Source of the DNA: an uncultured Selenomonadaceae bacterium
Lineage (GTDB): Bacteria; Bacillota; Negativicutes; Selenomonadales; Selenomonadaceae
NCBI GenBank assembly: GCA_905236785.1
Contig: CAJOQC010000174.1
Span: forward strand, 1-8,259
Direction of reading: 5' to 3'
DNA length: 8,259 nt
Under the pieces are notes generated by a model. The model saw only the letters and a program-made list of their open reading frames with translations, was not told the DNA's origin and did no database searches. Positions within the stretch are counted from its first letter, which is position 1. Every line of letters starts with the position of its first letter. Made by a program: the position numbers and the translations under genes. Positions 1 through 6,371 of the stretch are shown one piece after another.

Positions 1-6
1 TTAAAT

Positions 7-54
7 CAGCCCTCCTCTTGGAGGAGGGTGTCGGCGTAGCCGACGGGAGGAGGT
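7..54. repeat. Hairpin-rich intergenic repeat-like element
   Basis: Two short perfect hairpins lie side by side. In the first, CCCTCCTC (10-17) pairs with GAGGAGGG (21-28) over a TTG loop. In the second, GTCGGC (30-35) pairs with GCCGAC (39-44) over a GTA loop. A third arm, GGGAGGAGG (45-53), repeats the purine arm, so AGGAGG (48-53) could instead pair with CCTCCT (11-16). Purely structural sequence of this kind, with no coding constraint, looks like a dispersed intergenic repeat. Only one copy is visible here, so the repeat status is inference. The AGGAGG is not a working ribosome binding site because no start codon follows at a usable distance. Confidence 0.5.
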
Positions 55-115
55 ATAAAAGCGAGTTTTTAGAGATGCCCTATATTATCAAAATTTATTG
101 CGATTTATCGGCAAC

Positions 116-121
116 AAGGAG
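116..121 (+). promoter_or_regulatory. Ribosome binding site that fixes the FabK-like start
   Basis: AAGGAG sits 7 nt upstream of the ATG at 129. It decides against the earlier in-frame ATG at 18, which would add 37 residues translated from the hairpin-rich stretch and which has no ribosome binding site. Confidence 0.8.
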
Positions 122-128
122 AAAAATC

Positions 129-1073
129 ATGGCAAAACTCATAAGCGAAGTATTAGGCATTAAATATCCCGTTATTCAGGGCGGCATGGCGTGGATTTCC
201 GATGCGACTTTGGCCGCGGCGGTGTCCGAAGCCGGCGGCGCAGGTGTGGTAAGCACCGGCGGACGCACAACGGAATATACTCGCGAAGAAATTCGCCGTT
301 GCCGAAAGTTGACTAAAAATCCTTTCGGCGTAAACGTGATGCTTATGTCGCCCAACAAAGACGAGATAATCGACGTCATTTGCGAGGAAAAGCCCGCCTT
401 TGTCACCTTGGGCGCGGGAAACCCGATTCCTTATTTTGAAAAACTTCATGCGTCGGGTATAAAAGTTATTCCCGTAATTCCCAATTTGAAACTTGCCAAG
501 CGCGTCGAAGATAAGGGCGCGGACGCCATGGTGATAGAGGGCATGGAGGCCGGCGGTCATATTGGCAAAATAACGACAATGGCACTTCTTACTCAGGTTT
601 TGCCCGAAATAAATTGCCCTGCTGTGGCGGCGGGCGGTTTTGCCGACGGACGCGGTTTGGCGGCGGCTCTTTTAATGGGAGCGGCCGGAGTGCAAATGGG
701 AACTCGTTTTTTGGTGGCCGCAGAATGCCCGGTACATCAAAACATGAAGGAAAAACTTATCGCGGCCACGGACACCGATACCATAGTGACGGGGCTTACC
801 ATAGGCGGCGCGGTGCGCGGGATAAAAAATAAGTTTAGCGAAGAATTTATAAACCTTGAATTTTCCCATGCCAAGACCAAAGAAGAATTGCTGGCCATTG
901 CGACAGGCACAAACAAACTGGCGGCCGTAGACGGCGACACGGAAAACGGCATGATGCAAGCGGGACAAAGCCTGACTCCCCTTAAGAAAATCGAACCCGT
1001 AAAAGACATAATTGAGAGTATTGTAGCCGAGGCCAAAGAAACTCTGGCAAAATCGCAAGATATAAAATTGTAA
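129..1073 (+). CDS. fabK: FabK-type enoyl-ACP reductase / nitronate monooxygenase family flavoprotein
   Basis: This is a 314-residue FMN-dependent TIM-barrel oxidoreductase. FabK reduces enoyl-ACP with NAD(P)H in the last step of fatty-acid elongation, in the cytoplasm. Family signatures are visible in order: PVIQGGMAW (residues 14-22), AAVSEAGGAGVV (30-41), FGVN (66-69), EGMEAGGHIG (137-146), AAGGFADGRG (167-176), GAAGVQMGTRF (184-194), and the C-terminal GD(x)ENGMMQAGQ segment (269-280). His144 in EAGGHIG falls at the position of the His implicated in catalysis in Streptococcus pneumoniae FabK. The length fits the family (about 310-325). The gene is followed after 11 nt by the lipoprotein gene, so the two are probably co-transcribed. 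It is not beside other fab genes. Nitronate monooxygenases share this fold, so enoyl-ACP reductase is favoured but not proven. Confidence 0.85.
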   Translation: MAKLISEVLGIKYPVIQGGMAWISDATLAAAVSEAGGAGVVSTGGRTTEYTREEIRRCRKLTKNPFGVNVMLMSPNKDEIIDVICEEKPAFVTLGAGNPIPYFEKLHASGIKVIPVIPNLKLAKRVEDKGADAMVIEGMEAGGHIGKITTMALLTQVLPEINCPAVAAGGFADGRGLAAALLMGAAGVQMGTRFLVAAECPVHQNMKEKLIAATDTDTIVTGLTIGGAVRGIKNKFSEEFINLEFSHAKTKEELLAIATGTNKLAAVDGDTENGMMQAGQSLTPLKKIEPVKDIIESIVAEAKETLAKSQDIKL

Positions 1074-1084
1074 GGCGGCGCAAT

Positions 1085-1990
1085 ATGAGCAGAATGAACA
1101 AAAAAAACATTGTCGCTGTATTTGCGACAATGTTTATGCTTATTTTGTCGGCGGGGTGCGGCAATCAGCAGGCGCAAAAAGATAATTTTCGTGTTGTCAC
1201 GTCCTTTTACCCTGTTTACATCACCGTCGCCAACATAACCGCAGGCGTTGAGGGCGTGGAAACGGTGAACATGACCGAAGCCCAAACCGGTTGCCTGCAT
1301 GATTACAGCTTGACCACGAAGGATATGCGGACTTTGGAAAATGCCGACGTATTTGTTATAAACGGCGGCGGCATGGAAAGTTTTTTGGAAAAAGTGAGTG
1401 CCGATATGCCAAAGCTCGCCGTAATAAGCGCATCCGATTCGGATAAAATCGTTATGCTGAAAGACAAGCAGGGCGAAAACCCCCATGTGTGGCTCAGCGT
1501 TACCTACGCCATCGCCCAGACAAAAAAAATCACCGCCGACCTTTGCGAAAAAGACCCTTCCCATGCCGACGCTTATAGAAAAAATGCTCTTGATTATGTT
1601 ATGAAACTTGAGAAACTGCGGGAGGAAATGCATGAAGGTCTTGACAATTTGCCAAACAAGGACATAATAACCTTTCACGAAGCCTTTCCGTATTTTGCTC
1701 GCGAATTTAAGCTAAATATCGTCGCCGCCTTGGAGCAAGAGCCGGGCGTTGAGCCGTCGCCCAAGGAAGTTGAGGAAACAATAGAAATCGTAAATAAAAT
1801 GCCCACCAAGGTTATTTTCACCGAACCGCAGTATTCGCCCGCTGTTGCCGAAACAATCGCCCGCGAAACCGGCGCAAAGTTGTATGCTTTAGACCCCATT
1901 GTCACCGGCAATGCCGACGAGAACGCCCGCGACGATTACATCAACAAAATGAAACAAAACGCTGCGGTTCTAAAAGAGGCGTTACAATAA
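1085..1990 (+). CDS. ZnuA-like metal ABC transporter substrate-binding lipoprotein
   Basis: This is a 301-residue exported cluster A-I solute-binding protein (ZnuA/AdcA/MntC type) that would deliver Zn2+ or Mn2+ to an ABC permease. Residues 1-24 are a lipoprotein signal: Lys6-Lys7, a hydrophobic stretch 9-21, and lipobox S-A-G-C with the lipidated Cys25. The four expected metal ligands are all present: His72 (LHDYSLTTKD), His134 (NPHVWLS), His198 (TFHEAFPYFAREF) and Asp270 (ALDPIVTG). The His-rich loop common in zinc-specific members is absent; the segment before His134 has no His. The metal therefore cannot be assigned with confidence. No permease or ATPase gene is in the window, so the partner must be elsewhere. 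An ATG at 1094 is an alternative start three residues in; AAGGCGG (1072-1078) supports 1085. The reading frame ends right at the A-run of the converging tRNA terminator. Confidence 0.88.
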   Translation: MSRMNKKNIVAVFATMFMLILSAGCGNQQAQKDNFRVVTSFYPVYITVANITAGVEGVETVNMTEAQTGCLHDYSLTTKDMRTLENADVFVINGGGMESFLEKVSADMPKLAVISASDSDKIVMLKDKQGENPHVWLSVTYAIAQTKKITADLCEKDPSHADAYRKNALDYVMKLEKLREEMHEGLDNLPNKDIITFHEAFPYFAREFKLNIVAALEQEPGVEPSPKEVEETIEIVNKMPTKVIFTEPQYSPAVAETIARETGAKLYALDPIVTGNADENARDDYINKMKQNAAVLKEALQ

Positions 1991-2018
1991 AAAAAGCCCG
2001 CGTTTATAACGCTTGGGC
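1989..2018 (-). terminator. Intrinsic terminator of tRNA-Ser
   Basis: Read on the minus strand, GCCC-AA-GCGTT-ATA-AACGC-GGGC forms a 9-bp GC-rich stem with a 2-nt bulge and a 3-nt loop (1996-2018). It is followed by seven T (complement of A1989-1995). The element begins directly after the encoded CCA end of the tRNA, with another T-run between. On the plus strand the hairpin is followed by A, not T, so it should not stop the converging lipoprotein transcript. Confidence 0.82.
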
Positions 2019-2025
2019 AAAAAAA

Positions 2026-2114
<89 letters not shown>

Positions 2115-2127
2115 CTTATGCTCAATC

Positions 2128-2156
2128 ATTTTATTGCTCTTTGCGTTTTTTGTCAA
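2128..2156 (-). promoter_or_regulatory. Sigma-70 type promoter of tRNA-Ser
   Basis: On the minus strand there is a perfect -35 box TTGACA (2151-2156), a 17-nt spacer and a -10 box TAAAAT (2128-2133). Transcription should start near 2121, about 7 nt before the mature tRNA 5' end. This near-consensus layout is as expected for a strongly expressed tRNA. Confidence 0.8.
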
Positions 2157-2184
2157 TGAAAATAATTTATATGTCTTGGATTAT

Positions 2185-2203
2185 GCGGCTATTTATTTGC
2201 CGC
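2185..2203. other. Short inverted repeat between divergent promoters
   Basis: GCGGC (2185-2189) and GCCGC (2199-2203) flank a 9-nt AT-rich centre, midway between the tRNA-Ser promoter and the candidate ddh promoter. It could be an operator or chance. It is not a terminator, since no T-run follows on either strand. Confidence 0.2.
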
Positions 2204-2218
2204 CTGTGTTCTTTTCCC

Positions 2219-2248
2219 TTGACGATGCTATGAAAACGGTAGTATTAT
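2219..2248 (+). promoter_or_regulatory. Candidate promoter of the ddh-coaX gene run
   Basis: TTGACG (2219-2224) and TATTAT (2243-2248) are separated by 18 nt. This gives a plausible housekeeping promoter with a start near 2255 and a 5' leader of roughly 58 nt before ddh. It is divergent from the tRNA promoter. No riboswitch, T-box or terminator hairpin was recognised in the leader. Confidence 0.5.
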
Positions 2249-2300
2249 TTGGGCGTTGTATGAATGTACACAGCAAATTACGAAAAAATATTCTCGCGTT

Positions 2301-2305
2301 GGAGG
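2301..2305 (+). promoter_or_regulatory. Ribosome binding site that fixes the ddh start
   Basis: GGAGG lies 7 nt before the ATG at 2313. It rules out the in-frame ATG at 2256, which would add 19 residues upstream of a dinucleotide-fold domain that normally begins within a few residues of the N terminus. Confidence 0.85.
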
Positions 2306-2312
2306 AACTTTT

Positions 2313-3293
2313 ATGACGATAAAAATCGGTATTGTTGGCTACGGCAATTTGGGGCGCGGCGTTGAATTGGCCTTAAATAAATGCGAAGATATGGAATTAA
2401 AGGCGGTGTTTACCCGTCGCGACCCGCAGTCCCTTAAAATTGCTTCGGACAAAGCGCAGGTTGTCGGCATAGACGAGGCGGCGGCATGGCAAGACAAAAT
2501 CGACGTGATGATACTTTGCGGCGGCAGTTACAGCGACTTGCCGCAACAAACGCCGCAGTTTGCCGAAATGTTCAACGTGGTTGACAGCTTTGACACCCAT
2601 GCCAAAGTTCCCGAACATTTTGCCGCCGTTGACAAGGCGGCGAAAAATTCGGCTCACGTCGGCATAATATCCGTCGGCTGGGACCCCGGCCTGTTTTCTT
2701 TGGCGCGGGCGTACGCCAACGCCGTGTTGCCCGACGGGCAGGATTATACCTTCTGGGGGCGCGGCATAAGCCAAGGTCATTCCGACGCAATTCGTCGCGT
2801 GCCGGGGGTAAAGGATGCCAAGCAGTACACCGTACCGGTGGAAGATGCGTTGCAAGCGGTGCGAAGCGGGCAAAACCCAAATCTTACCACGCGGCAAAAA
2901 CACACCCGGGAATGTTTTGTCGTTCTTGAAGATGGCGCAAACGCGGCGGAGGTTGAGCGGGCGATTAAGACCATGCCCAACTATTTTGCCGATTATGACA
3001 CCACGGTTAATTTTATAAGCGAAGAAGAATTAAAGGAAAAGCATGGCAAGATGCCCCATGGCGGCATGGTTATTCGCTCCGGCAAAACCGACGGGGAAAA
3101 TAATCATGTGGTGGAGTTTAATCTAAAATTAGATTCCAATCCGCAGTTTACGGGCAGCGTTCTTTGCGCCTATGCCCGCGCCGCTTATCGCTTGCAAAAG
3201 GAGGGCGCGACGGGGGCAAGGACAGTGTTTGACGTTGCGCCGTCGTACTTATCCCCCAAAAGCGGCGACGAATTGCGGCGCACGCTCCTTTAA
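2313..3293 (+). CDS. ddh: meso-Diaminopimelate dehydrogenase
   Basis: The enzyme catalyses NADPH-dependent reductive amination of tetrahydrodipicolinate to meso-2,6-diaminopimelate. This one-step route bypasses the succinylase or acetylase branch and feeds peptidoglycan and lysine. The 326-residue length matches the family (about 320-330). The N-terminal Rossmann motif IGIVGYGNLGRGVE (5-18) is followed by the phosphate-binding TRRDP (34-38), DSFDTH (91-96), the hallmark SVGWDPGLFSL (120-130), FWGRGISQGHSDAIRRV (147-163), HTRECFVV (197-204) and MPHGG (247-251). Asp94 and Trp123-Asp124 coincide with substrate-site residues of the Corynebacterium enzyme. It heads a tight gene run, and its stop codon overlaps the next start (TAATG), suggesting translational coupling. 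The function is assigned with high confidence from these motifs. Confidence 0.95.
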   Translation: MTIKIGIVGYGNLGRGVELALNKCEDMELKAVFTRRDPQSLKIASDKAQVVGIDEAAAWQDKIDVMILCGGSYSDLPQQTPQFAEMFNVVDSFDTHAKVPEHFAAVDKAAKNSAHVGIISVGWDPGLFSLARAYANAVLPDGQDYTFWGRGISQGHSDAIRRVPGVKDAKQYTVPVEDALQAVRSGQNPNLTTRQKHTRECFVVLEDGANAAEVERAIKTMPNYFADYDTTVNFISEEELKEKHGKMPHGGMVIRSGKTDGENNHVVEFNLKLDSNPQFTGSVLCAYARAAYRLQKEGATGARTVFDVAPSYLSPKSGDELRRTLL

Positions 3294-4045
3294 TGGCTCT
3301 TTACGCGCCGACGCCGCCCACGCCCCCCACAAAGCCCACCGCGCCGCAATCTCTCCTAAAAGAGGGCGGTACGGCGCATGAAATTACGGGCAAACAACCA
3401 AAAAGCGACGAACAAAAGGCGCGGGATGCGGTGGCTCGCGGTGACGGTCCATTAAGCAAAACCACCGTCACCGGCGGAAAAGAAAAAACGCCCGCGCCAA
3501 AAACAAACGAAGGCGCAAACAAAGCGGCGCAAAACGCAAAAAAACGCGAAGACATACAAACAAACAATCAACCGCCTGCGGAAAACGACGGCTTGTTGAC
3601 CGGCGACGAAAATCAAAACCGCGTGACTAAGGCCAAAAAAAATTTTTCCGCCGAAACGGGGGACAAAACGAACACCTCTACCCTTGCCCCCCCTGCCGAT
3701 ACTGCGCCGCAACATGGCAAGGCGTATTGGTTCTTCAGCATACTGACCATGGTTGTGTTGGCGGTGGCGGTTATTATGACCATAAACAAAAGGGCGCGGC
3801 AAAAGCGAGCAAAGCCCCAAACAGCCGCGCCGACTGCGGGGCTGTTGACGCCGGAGAAAATCGCCGTGTTAAACGCGGCAAAGGCGGCAAAAAATTATAA
3901 AAACGCCGAAAAGCCGCCGGCATGGTCTAAGCCGCCAAAGGAGGAAAAGCCCTTTTTTGACGTGAACGCAGAGAGCGGGAAAAATAACGAAAATATTGAT
4001 AATAAAGAAAATAAGGATAAACCCCGTTTTGAAGTACGGGTGTAA
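3293..4045 (+). CDS. Unrecognised one-helix membrane protein, low complexity
   Basis: I do not recognise this 250-residue protein. It starts with a proline/threonine-rich stretch (residues 6-18). A long hydrophilic Lys/Asn/Thr/Ala-rich region to about 143 follows, then one strong transmembrane helix (about 145-164) and a basic flank KRARQKRAK (166-174). The charged tail contains LLTPEKIAVLNAAKAAKNYKNA, a possible helix (184-205). Two similar motifs close the protein: EKPFFDV (218-224) and DKPRFEV (242-248), both fitting KP-x-F-[DE]-V. There is no signal peptide or catalytic signature. The basic flank suggests a cytoplasmic C-terminal tail. It overlaps the ddh stop by one base, lacks a clear ribosome binding site, and is followed by serS after 16 nt, so it is likely made by coupled translation. 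An internal GTG start at residue 47 is possible. Codon use is like its neighbours. Confidence 0.75.
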   Translation: MALYAPTPPTPPTKPTAPQSLLKEGGTAHEITGKQPKSDEQKARDAVARGDGPLSKTTVTGGKEKTPAPKTNEGANKAAQNAKKREDIQTNNQPPAENDGLLTGDENQNRVTKAKKNFSAETGDKTNTSTLAPPADTAPQHGKAYWFFSILTMVVLAVAVIMTINKRARQKRAKPQTAAPTAGLLTPEKIAVLNAAKAAKNYKNAEKPPAWSKPPKEEKPFFDVNAESGKNNENIDNKENKDKPRFEVRV

Positions 4046-4061
4046 CGGGAGAATATAGAAA

Positions 4062-5336
4062 ATGTTGGATATAAAATTCGTGAGGGACAATTTGGATGCG
4101 GTGCGGCAGATGCTTATAAACCGCAACAATTCCTTCAGTTTGGACGGTTTTGCCGAACTTGAAAAAGAGCGGCGGAACATTTTGCAGACGGCGGAGAAAC
4201 TAAAGGAACAGCGAAACACGGCCTCCAAGGAAATCGCCGTAATGAAGAAAAACGGCGAGGACGCGACAGAAGCCATAGAGAAGATGCGCGGCGTGGGGGA
4301 CGAAATCGCCAAACTTGACGGCGAACTGAAGGAAATCGAAACAAAACTTCGCGACATATTGTTAAACGTCCCCAATATGCCCAAGGACGATGTGCCAATC
4401 GGCAAGGACGAAACGGAAAACGTGGAAGTGCGAAAATGGGGGCAACCGCGAGAATTTTCCTTTGCGCCCAAAGCCCACTGGGAAATCGGCGAACAGCTCG
4501 ACCTTCTTGATGCGGAACGGGCGGCAAAGGTTACGGGGGCGCGGTTTACCTTCTATAAAGGTTTGGGTGCGCGGCTTGAGCGGGCGTGCATAAATTTCAT
4601 GATGGATTTACACGCCAACAAGCATGGGTACACGGAAATGCTCGCGCCCTACATCGTCAACCGCGACAGCATGATAGGCACGGGGCAACTCCCAAAATTC
4701 GCCGAGGATATGTTTAAGGTGGAAGGCATGGACTATTACCTTGTGCCCACCGCCGAAGTACCCACCACGAATTATCATCGCGAAGAAATACTTTCCGCCG
4801 AAAATCTGCCCGAATACTACAGCGCGTACACGGCTTGTTTCCGCGCCGAAGCGGGGAGCGCGGGGCGCGATACCCGGGGGCTTATTCGCCAACACCAGTT
4901 TAACAAAGTGGAGCTTATTAAGTTCTGCACCCCGGAAACATCGTGGGCGGAGCTTGAGAGCATGGTTGATGCCGCCGAGGATGTTCTAAGAATGTTGAAC
5001 ATTCCCTATCGGGTGATACAGCTTTGCACCGGGGATATGAGCTTTACTTCCGCCAAGACTTATGACATAGAAGTGTGGATGCCGAGCCAAGAATGTTACA
5101 GAGAAATTTCGTCCTGCTCTAATTGCCTTGATTATCAGGCGCGACGGGCAAACATAAAATTCCGCCGCGACAAAAAATCTAAACCCGAATTTGTCCATAC
5201 CTTGAACGGTTCGGGGCTTGCCGTGGGGCGTACCGTGGCGGCTGTTTTGGAAAACTGCCAAAACGAGGACGGCACGGTTAATATCCCCGACGCTCTTGTG
5301 CCGTACATGGGCGGCGTTACGGTTATCGGCAAATAA
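4062..5336 (+). CDS. serS: Seryl-tRNA synthetase
   Basis: This cytoplasmic class II synthetase charges tRNA-Ser, and also tRNA-Sec where present, with serine. At 424 residues it is full length. Residues 1-105 form the N-terminal tRNA-binding domain, with a charged helical coiled-coil arm (about 30-100) that contacts the long variable arm. The catalytic core shows [16 protein letters not shown] (169-184, motif 1 region), the serine-site TAE (230-232), motif 2 [22 protein letters not shown] (259-280), Glu284, the [13 protein letters not shown] segment (350-362), and motif 3 with [11 protein letters not shown] (381-391). All expected key residues are intact. GGGAG (4047-4051) serves as the ribosome binding site 10 nt before the ATG. 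No T-box leader precedes it, although many Bacillota serS genes have one, so control probably comes from the upstream promoter. A cognate tRNA-Ser gene lies about 2 kb upstream on the opposite strand. Confidence 0.97.
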   Translation: MLDIKFVRDNLDAVRQMLINRNNSFSLDGFAELEKERRNILQTAEKLKEQRNTASKEIAVMKKNGEDATEAIEKMRGVGDEIAKLDGELKEIETKLRDILLNVPNMPKDDVPIGKDETENVEVRKWGQPREFSFAPKAHWEIGEQLDLLDAERAAKVTGARFTFYKGLGARLERACINFMMDLHANKHGYTEMLAPYIVNRDSMIGTGQLPKFAEDMFKVEGMDYYLVPTAEVPTTNYHREEILSAENLPEYYSAYTACFRAEAGSAGRDTRGLIRQHQFNKVELIKFCTPETSWAELESMVDAAEDVLRMLNIPYRVIQLCTGDMSFTSAKTYDIEVWMPSQECYREISSCSNCLDYQARRANIKFRRDKKSKPEFVHTLNGSGLAVGRTVAAVLENCQNEDGTVNIPDALVPYMGGVTVIGK

Positions 5337-5350
5337 ATATCACAGAAAAC

Positions 5351-5356
5351 GGGAGG
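5351..5356 (+). promoter_or_regulatory. Strong ribosome binding site of the asparaginase
   Basis: GGGAGG lies 7 nt before the ATG at 5364, in the 27-nt gap after serS. This is the longest gap inside the gene run, and there is no promoter or terminator in it. Confidence 0.75.
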
Positions 5357-5363
5357 AATAATC

Positions 5364-6359
5364 ATGAGCAAAATGCTCCTAAACTATACTCGCGGCAGCC
5401 ACATCGAAAACATTCATCGCGGCGACGTGGTGGCTGTGTCAGTAAAAGGCGACGTTATCGACGCGGTGGGCAACGAGAATTTGCCCATGTTTTGGCGCAG
5501 CGCGGCCAAGCCCTTTCAAGCTCTGCCCTTTGTTAAAGACGGCGGCATGGAGCGTTACAACATAACCGAGGAAGAGTTGGCCTTGTTGGTTTCTTCCCAC
5601 AGCGGCGAAAAAAATCATGTGGAGCTTGTGCGGGACATTCTCCGCAAACTCGACCTTACCGAGGAGGATTTGGACTGCGGCGCGGCGCGCCCCATGAGCG
5701 GCAAAGCCTTTGCCGACCTCATCAGAAACGGCGAAAAACCCGGCGCGGTGCATAATCCATGTTCGGGAAAACATTCTCAGATTTTGGCTTTGTCCAAAAT
5801 GTTGGGCATTCCCGTCAAGGATTACATTCGCCCCGACCATAAAGCGGAACGGATAATCTTTCGCCATGTGGCCATGGCAGCGAAAATGGACGAGAGCAAA
5901 CTTGAAATCGGCATTGACGGTTGCGGCGTTCCCGTGTTCTATTTGCCGCTATACAACATGGCTCTTGCCTACGCCCGTCTTTCTGCGCCGGAACAGGGCG
6001 AATGGGGCGAATACGAAAACGCCGCCGCACGGATATTAAATGCCATGAGCAGTTATCCGCAGGTTCTGTCCGGCACGGGGCGCATTGATGCGGAGGTATC
6101 CATCGCCACCAAGGGGCGCATCGTTGCCAAAATCGGCGCAGATGCCGTCTATTGCATCGCCGTCAAGGGCGAAGGGCTCGGCATCGCCTTCAAGATTGAA
6201 AACGGCAGCTATCAAGCGGTAACCCCTGTGGTCATCGGCGTGTTGAAACGCCTAAAACTTTTGAGCGAAAAAGAAACGGAGTACCTTGACAACAAATTCC
6301 CGCCGGTTTTGAAAAATCATCGGGGCGAAGTGATTGGGACTATCGAAACGCTTATTTAG
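5364..6359 (+). CDS. L-asparaginase II family (AnsA / Rhizobium etli ReAV type)
   Basis: This family hydrolyses L-asparagine to L-aspartate and ammonia, and is unrelated to the classical E. coli AnsA/AnsB fold. The 331-residue protein has the family motifs: RSAAKPFQALP (45-55), SSHSGE (77-82), HNPCSGKH (130-137), IDGCGVP (184-190), SGTGR (236-240) and AKIGADAVYC (255-264). Compared with the ReAV enzyme, Ser46 and Lys49 match its Ser48-x-x-Lys51 pair and Ser80 matches its Ser80. Cys133, Lys136 and Cys187 match its metal-site Cys135, Lys138 and Cys189, and Asp185 matches the neighbouring Asp187. Lys256 is the likely counterpart of its Lys263. An active zinc-binding enzyme is therefore predicted. 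There is no signal peptide, so it acts in the cytoplasm. It sits between serS and birA, 12 nt before the latter. A role feeding aspartate and ammonia to the DAP pathway is inference. Confidence 0.9.
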   Translation: MSKMLLNYTRGSHIENIHRGDVVAVSVKGDVIDAVGNENLPMFWRSAAKPFQALPFVKDGGMERYNITEEELALLVSSHSGEKNHVELVRDILRKLDLTEEDLDCGAARPMSGKAFADLIRNGEKPGAVHNPCSGKHSQILALSKMLGIPVKDYIRPDHKAERIIFRHVAMAAKMDESKLEIGIDGCGVPVFYLPLYNMALAYARLSAPEQGEWGEYENAAARILNAMSSYPQVLSGTGRIDAEVSIATKGRIVAKIGADAVYCIAVKGEGLGIAFKIENGSYQAVTPVVIGVLKRLKLLSEKETEYLDNKFPPVLKNHRGEVIGTIETLI

Positions 6360-6360
6360 C

Positions 6361-6365
6361 GGAGG
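6361..6365 (+). promoter_or_regulatory. Ribosome binding site supporting a TTG start
   Basis: GGAGG lies 6 nt before TTG at 6372-6374. No ATG or GTG occurs at a suitable distance, and the encoded protein begins at once with the winged-helix domain. The TTG is therefore taken as the start of birA. Confidence 0.8.
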
Positions 6366-6371
6366 CAAATT

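Noticed and set aside
83..88. TATTAT as -10 box of the FabK-like gene
   Set aside because: No sequence resembling TTGACA is found 16-18 nt upstream, so the box alone is not enough in AT-rich DNA.
737..1678. 313-codon open frame on the minus strand
   Set aside because: It lies antisense to the FabK-like and lipoprotein genes, both with clear family motifs. Its translation has no recognisable domain and no ribosome binding site was evident, so it is a by-product of codon bias.
2255..2312. Possible lysine riboswitch or T-box in the ddh leader
   Set aside because: The leader is only about 58 nt, far too short for either class, and shows no T-box or specifier loop sequence.
2134..2316. 60-codon plus-strand frame between tRNA-Ser and ddh
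   Set aside because: It covers both promoters and the ddh ribosome binding site, has no ribosome binding site of its own and encodes nothing recognisable.
3377..3460. Short frame starting at an ATG after GAGGGCGG inside the unknown membrane protein gene
   Set aside because: The site looks like a ribosome binding site and start, but the frame closes after about 25 codons, and the longer overlapping frame has a coherent membrane helix and tail.
3869..4471. 200-codon open frame on the minus strand
   Set aside because: It spans the junction of the unknown membrane protein and serS in antisense. Its Ser/Phe-rich composition mirrors the Lys/Glu codons of the serS coiled coil.
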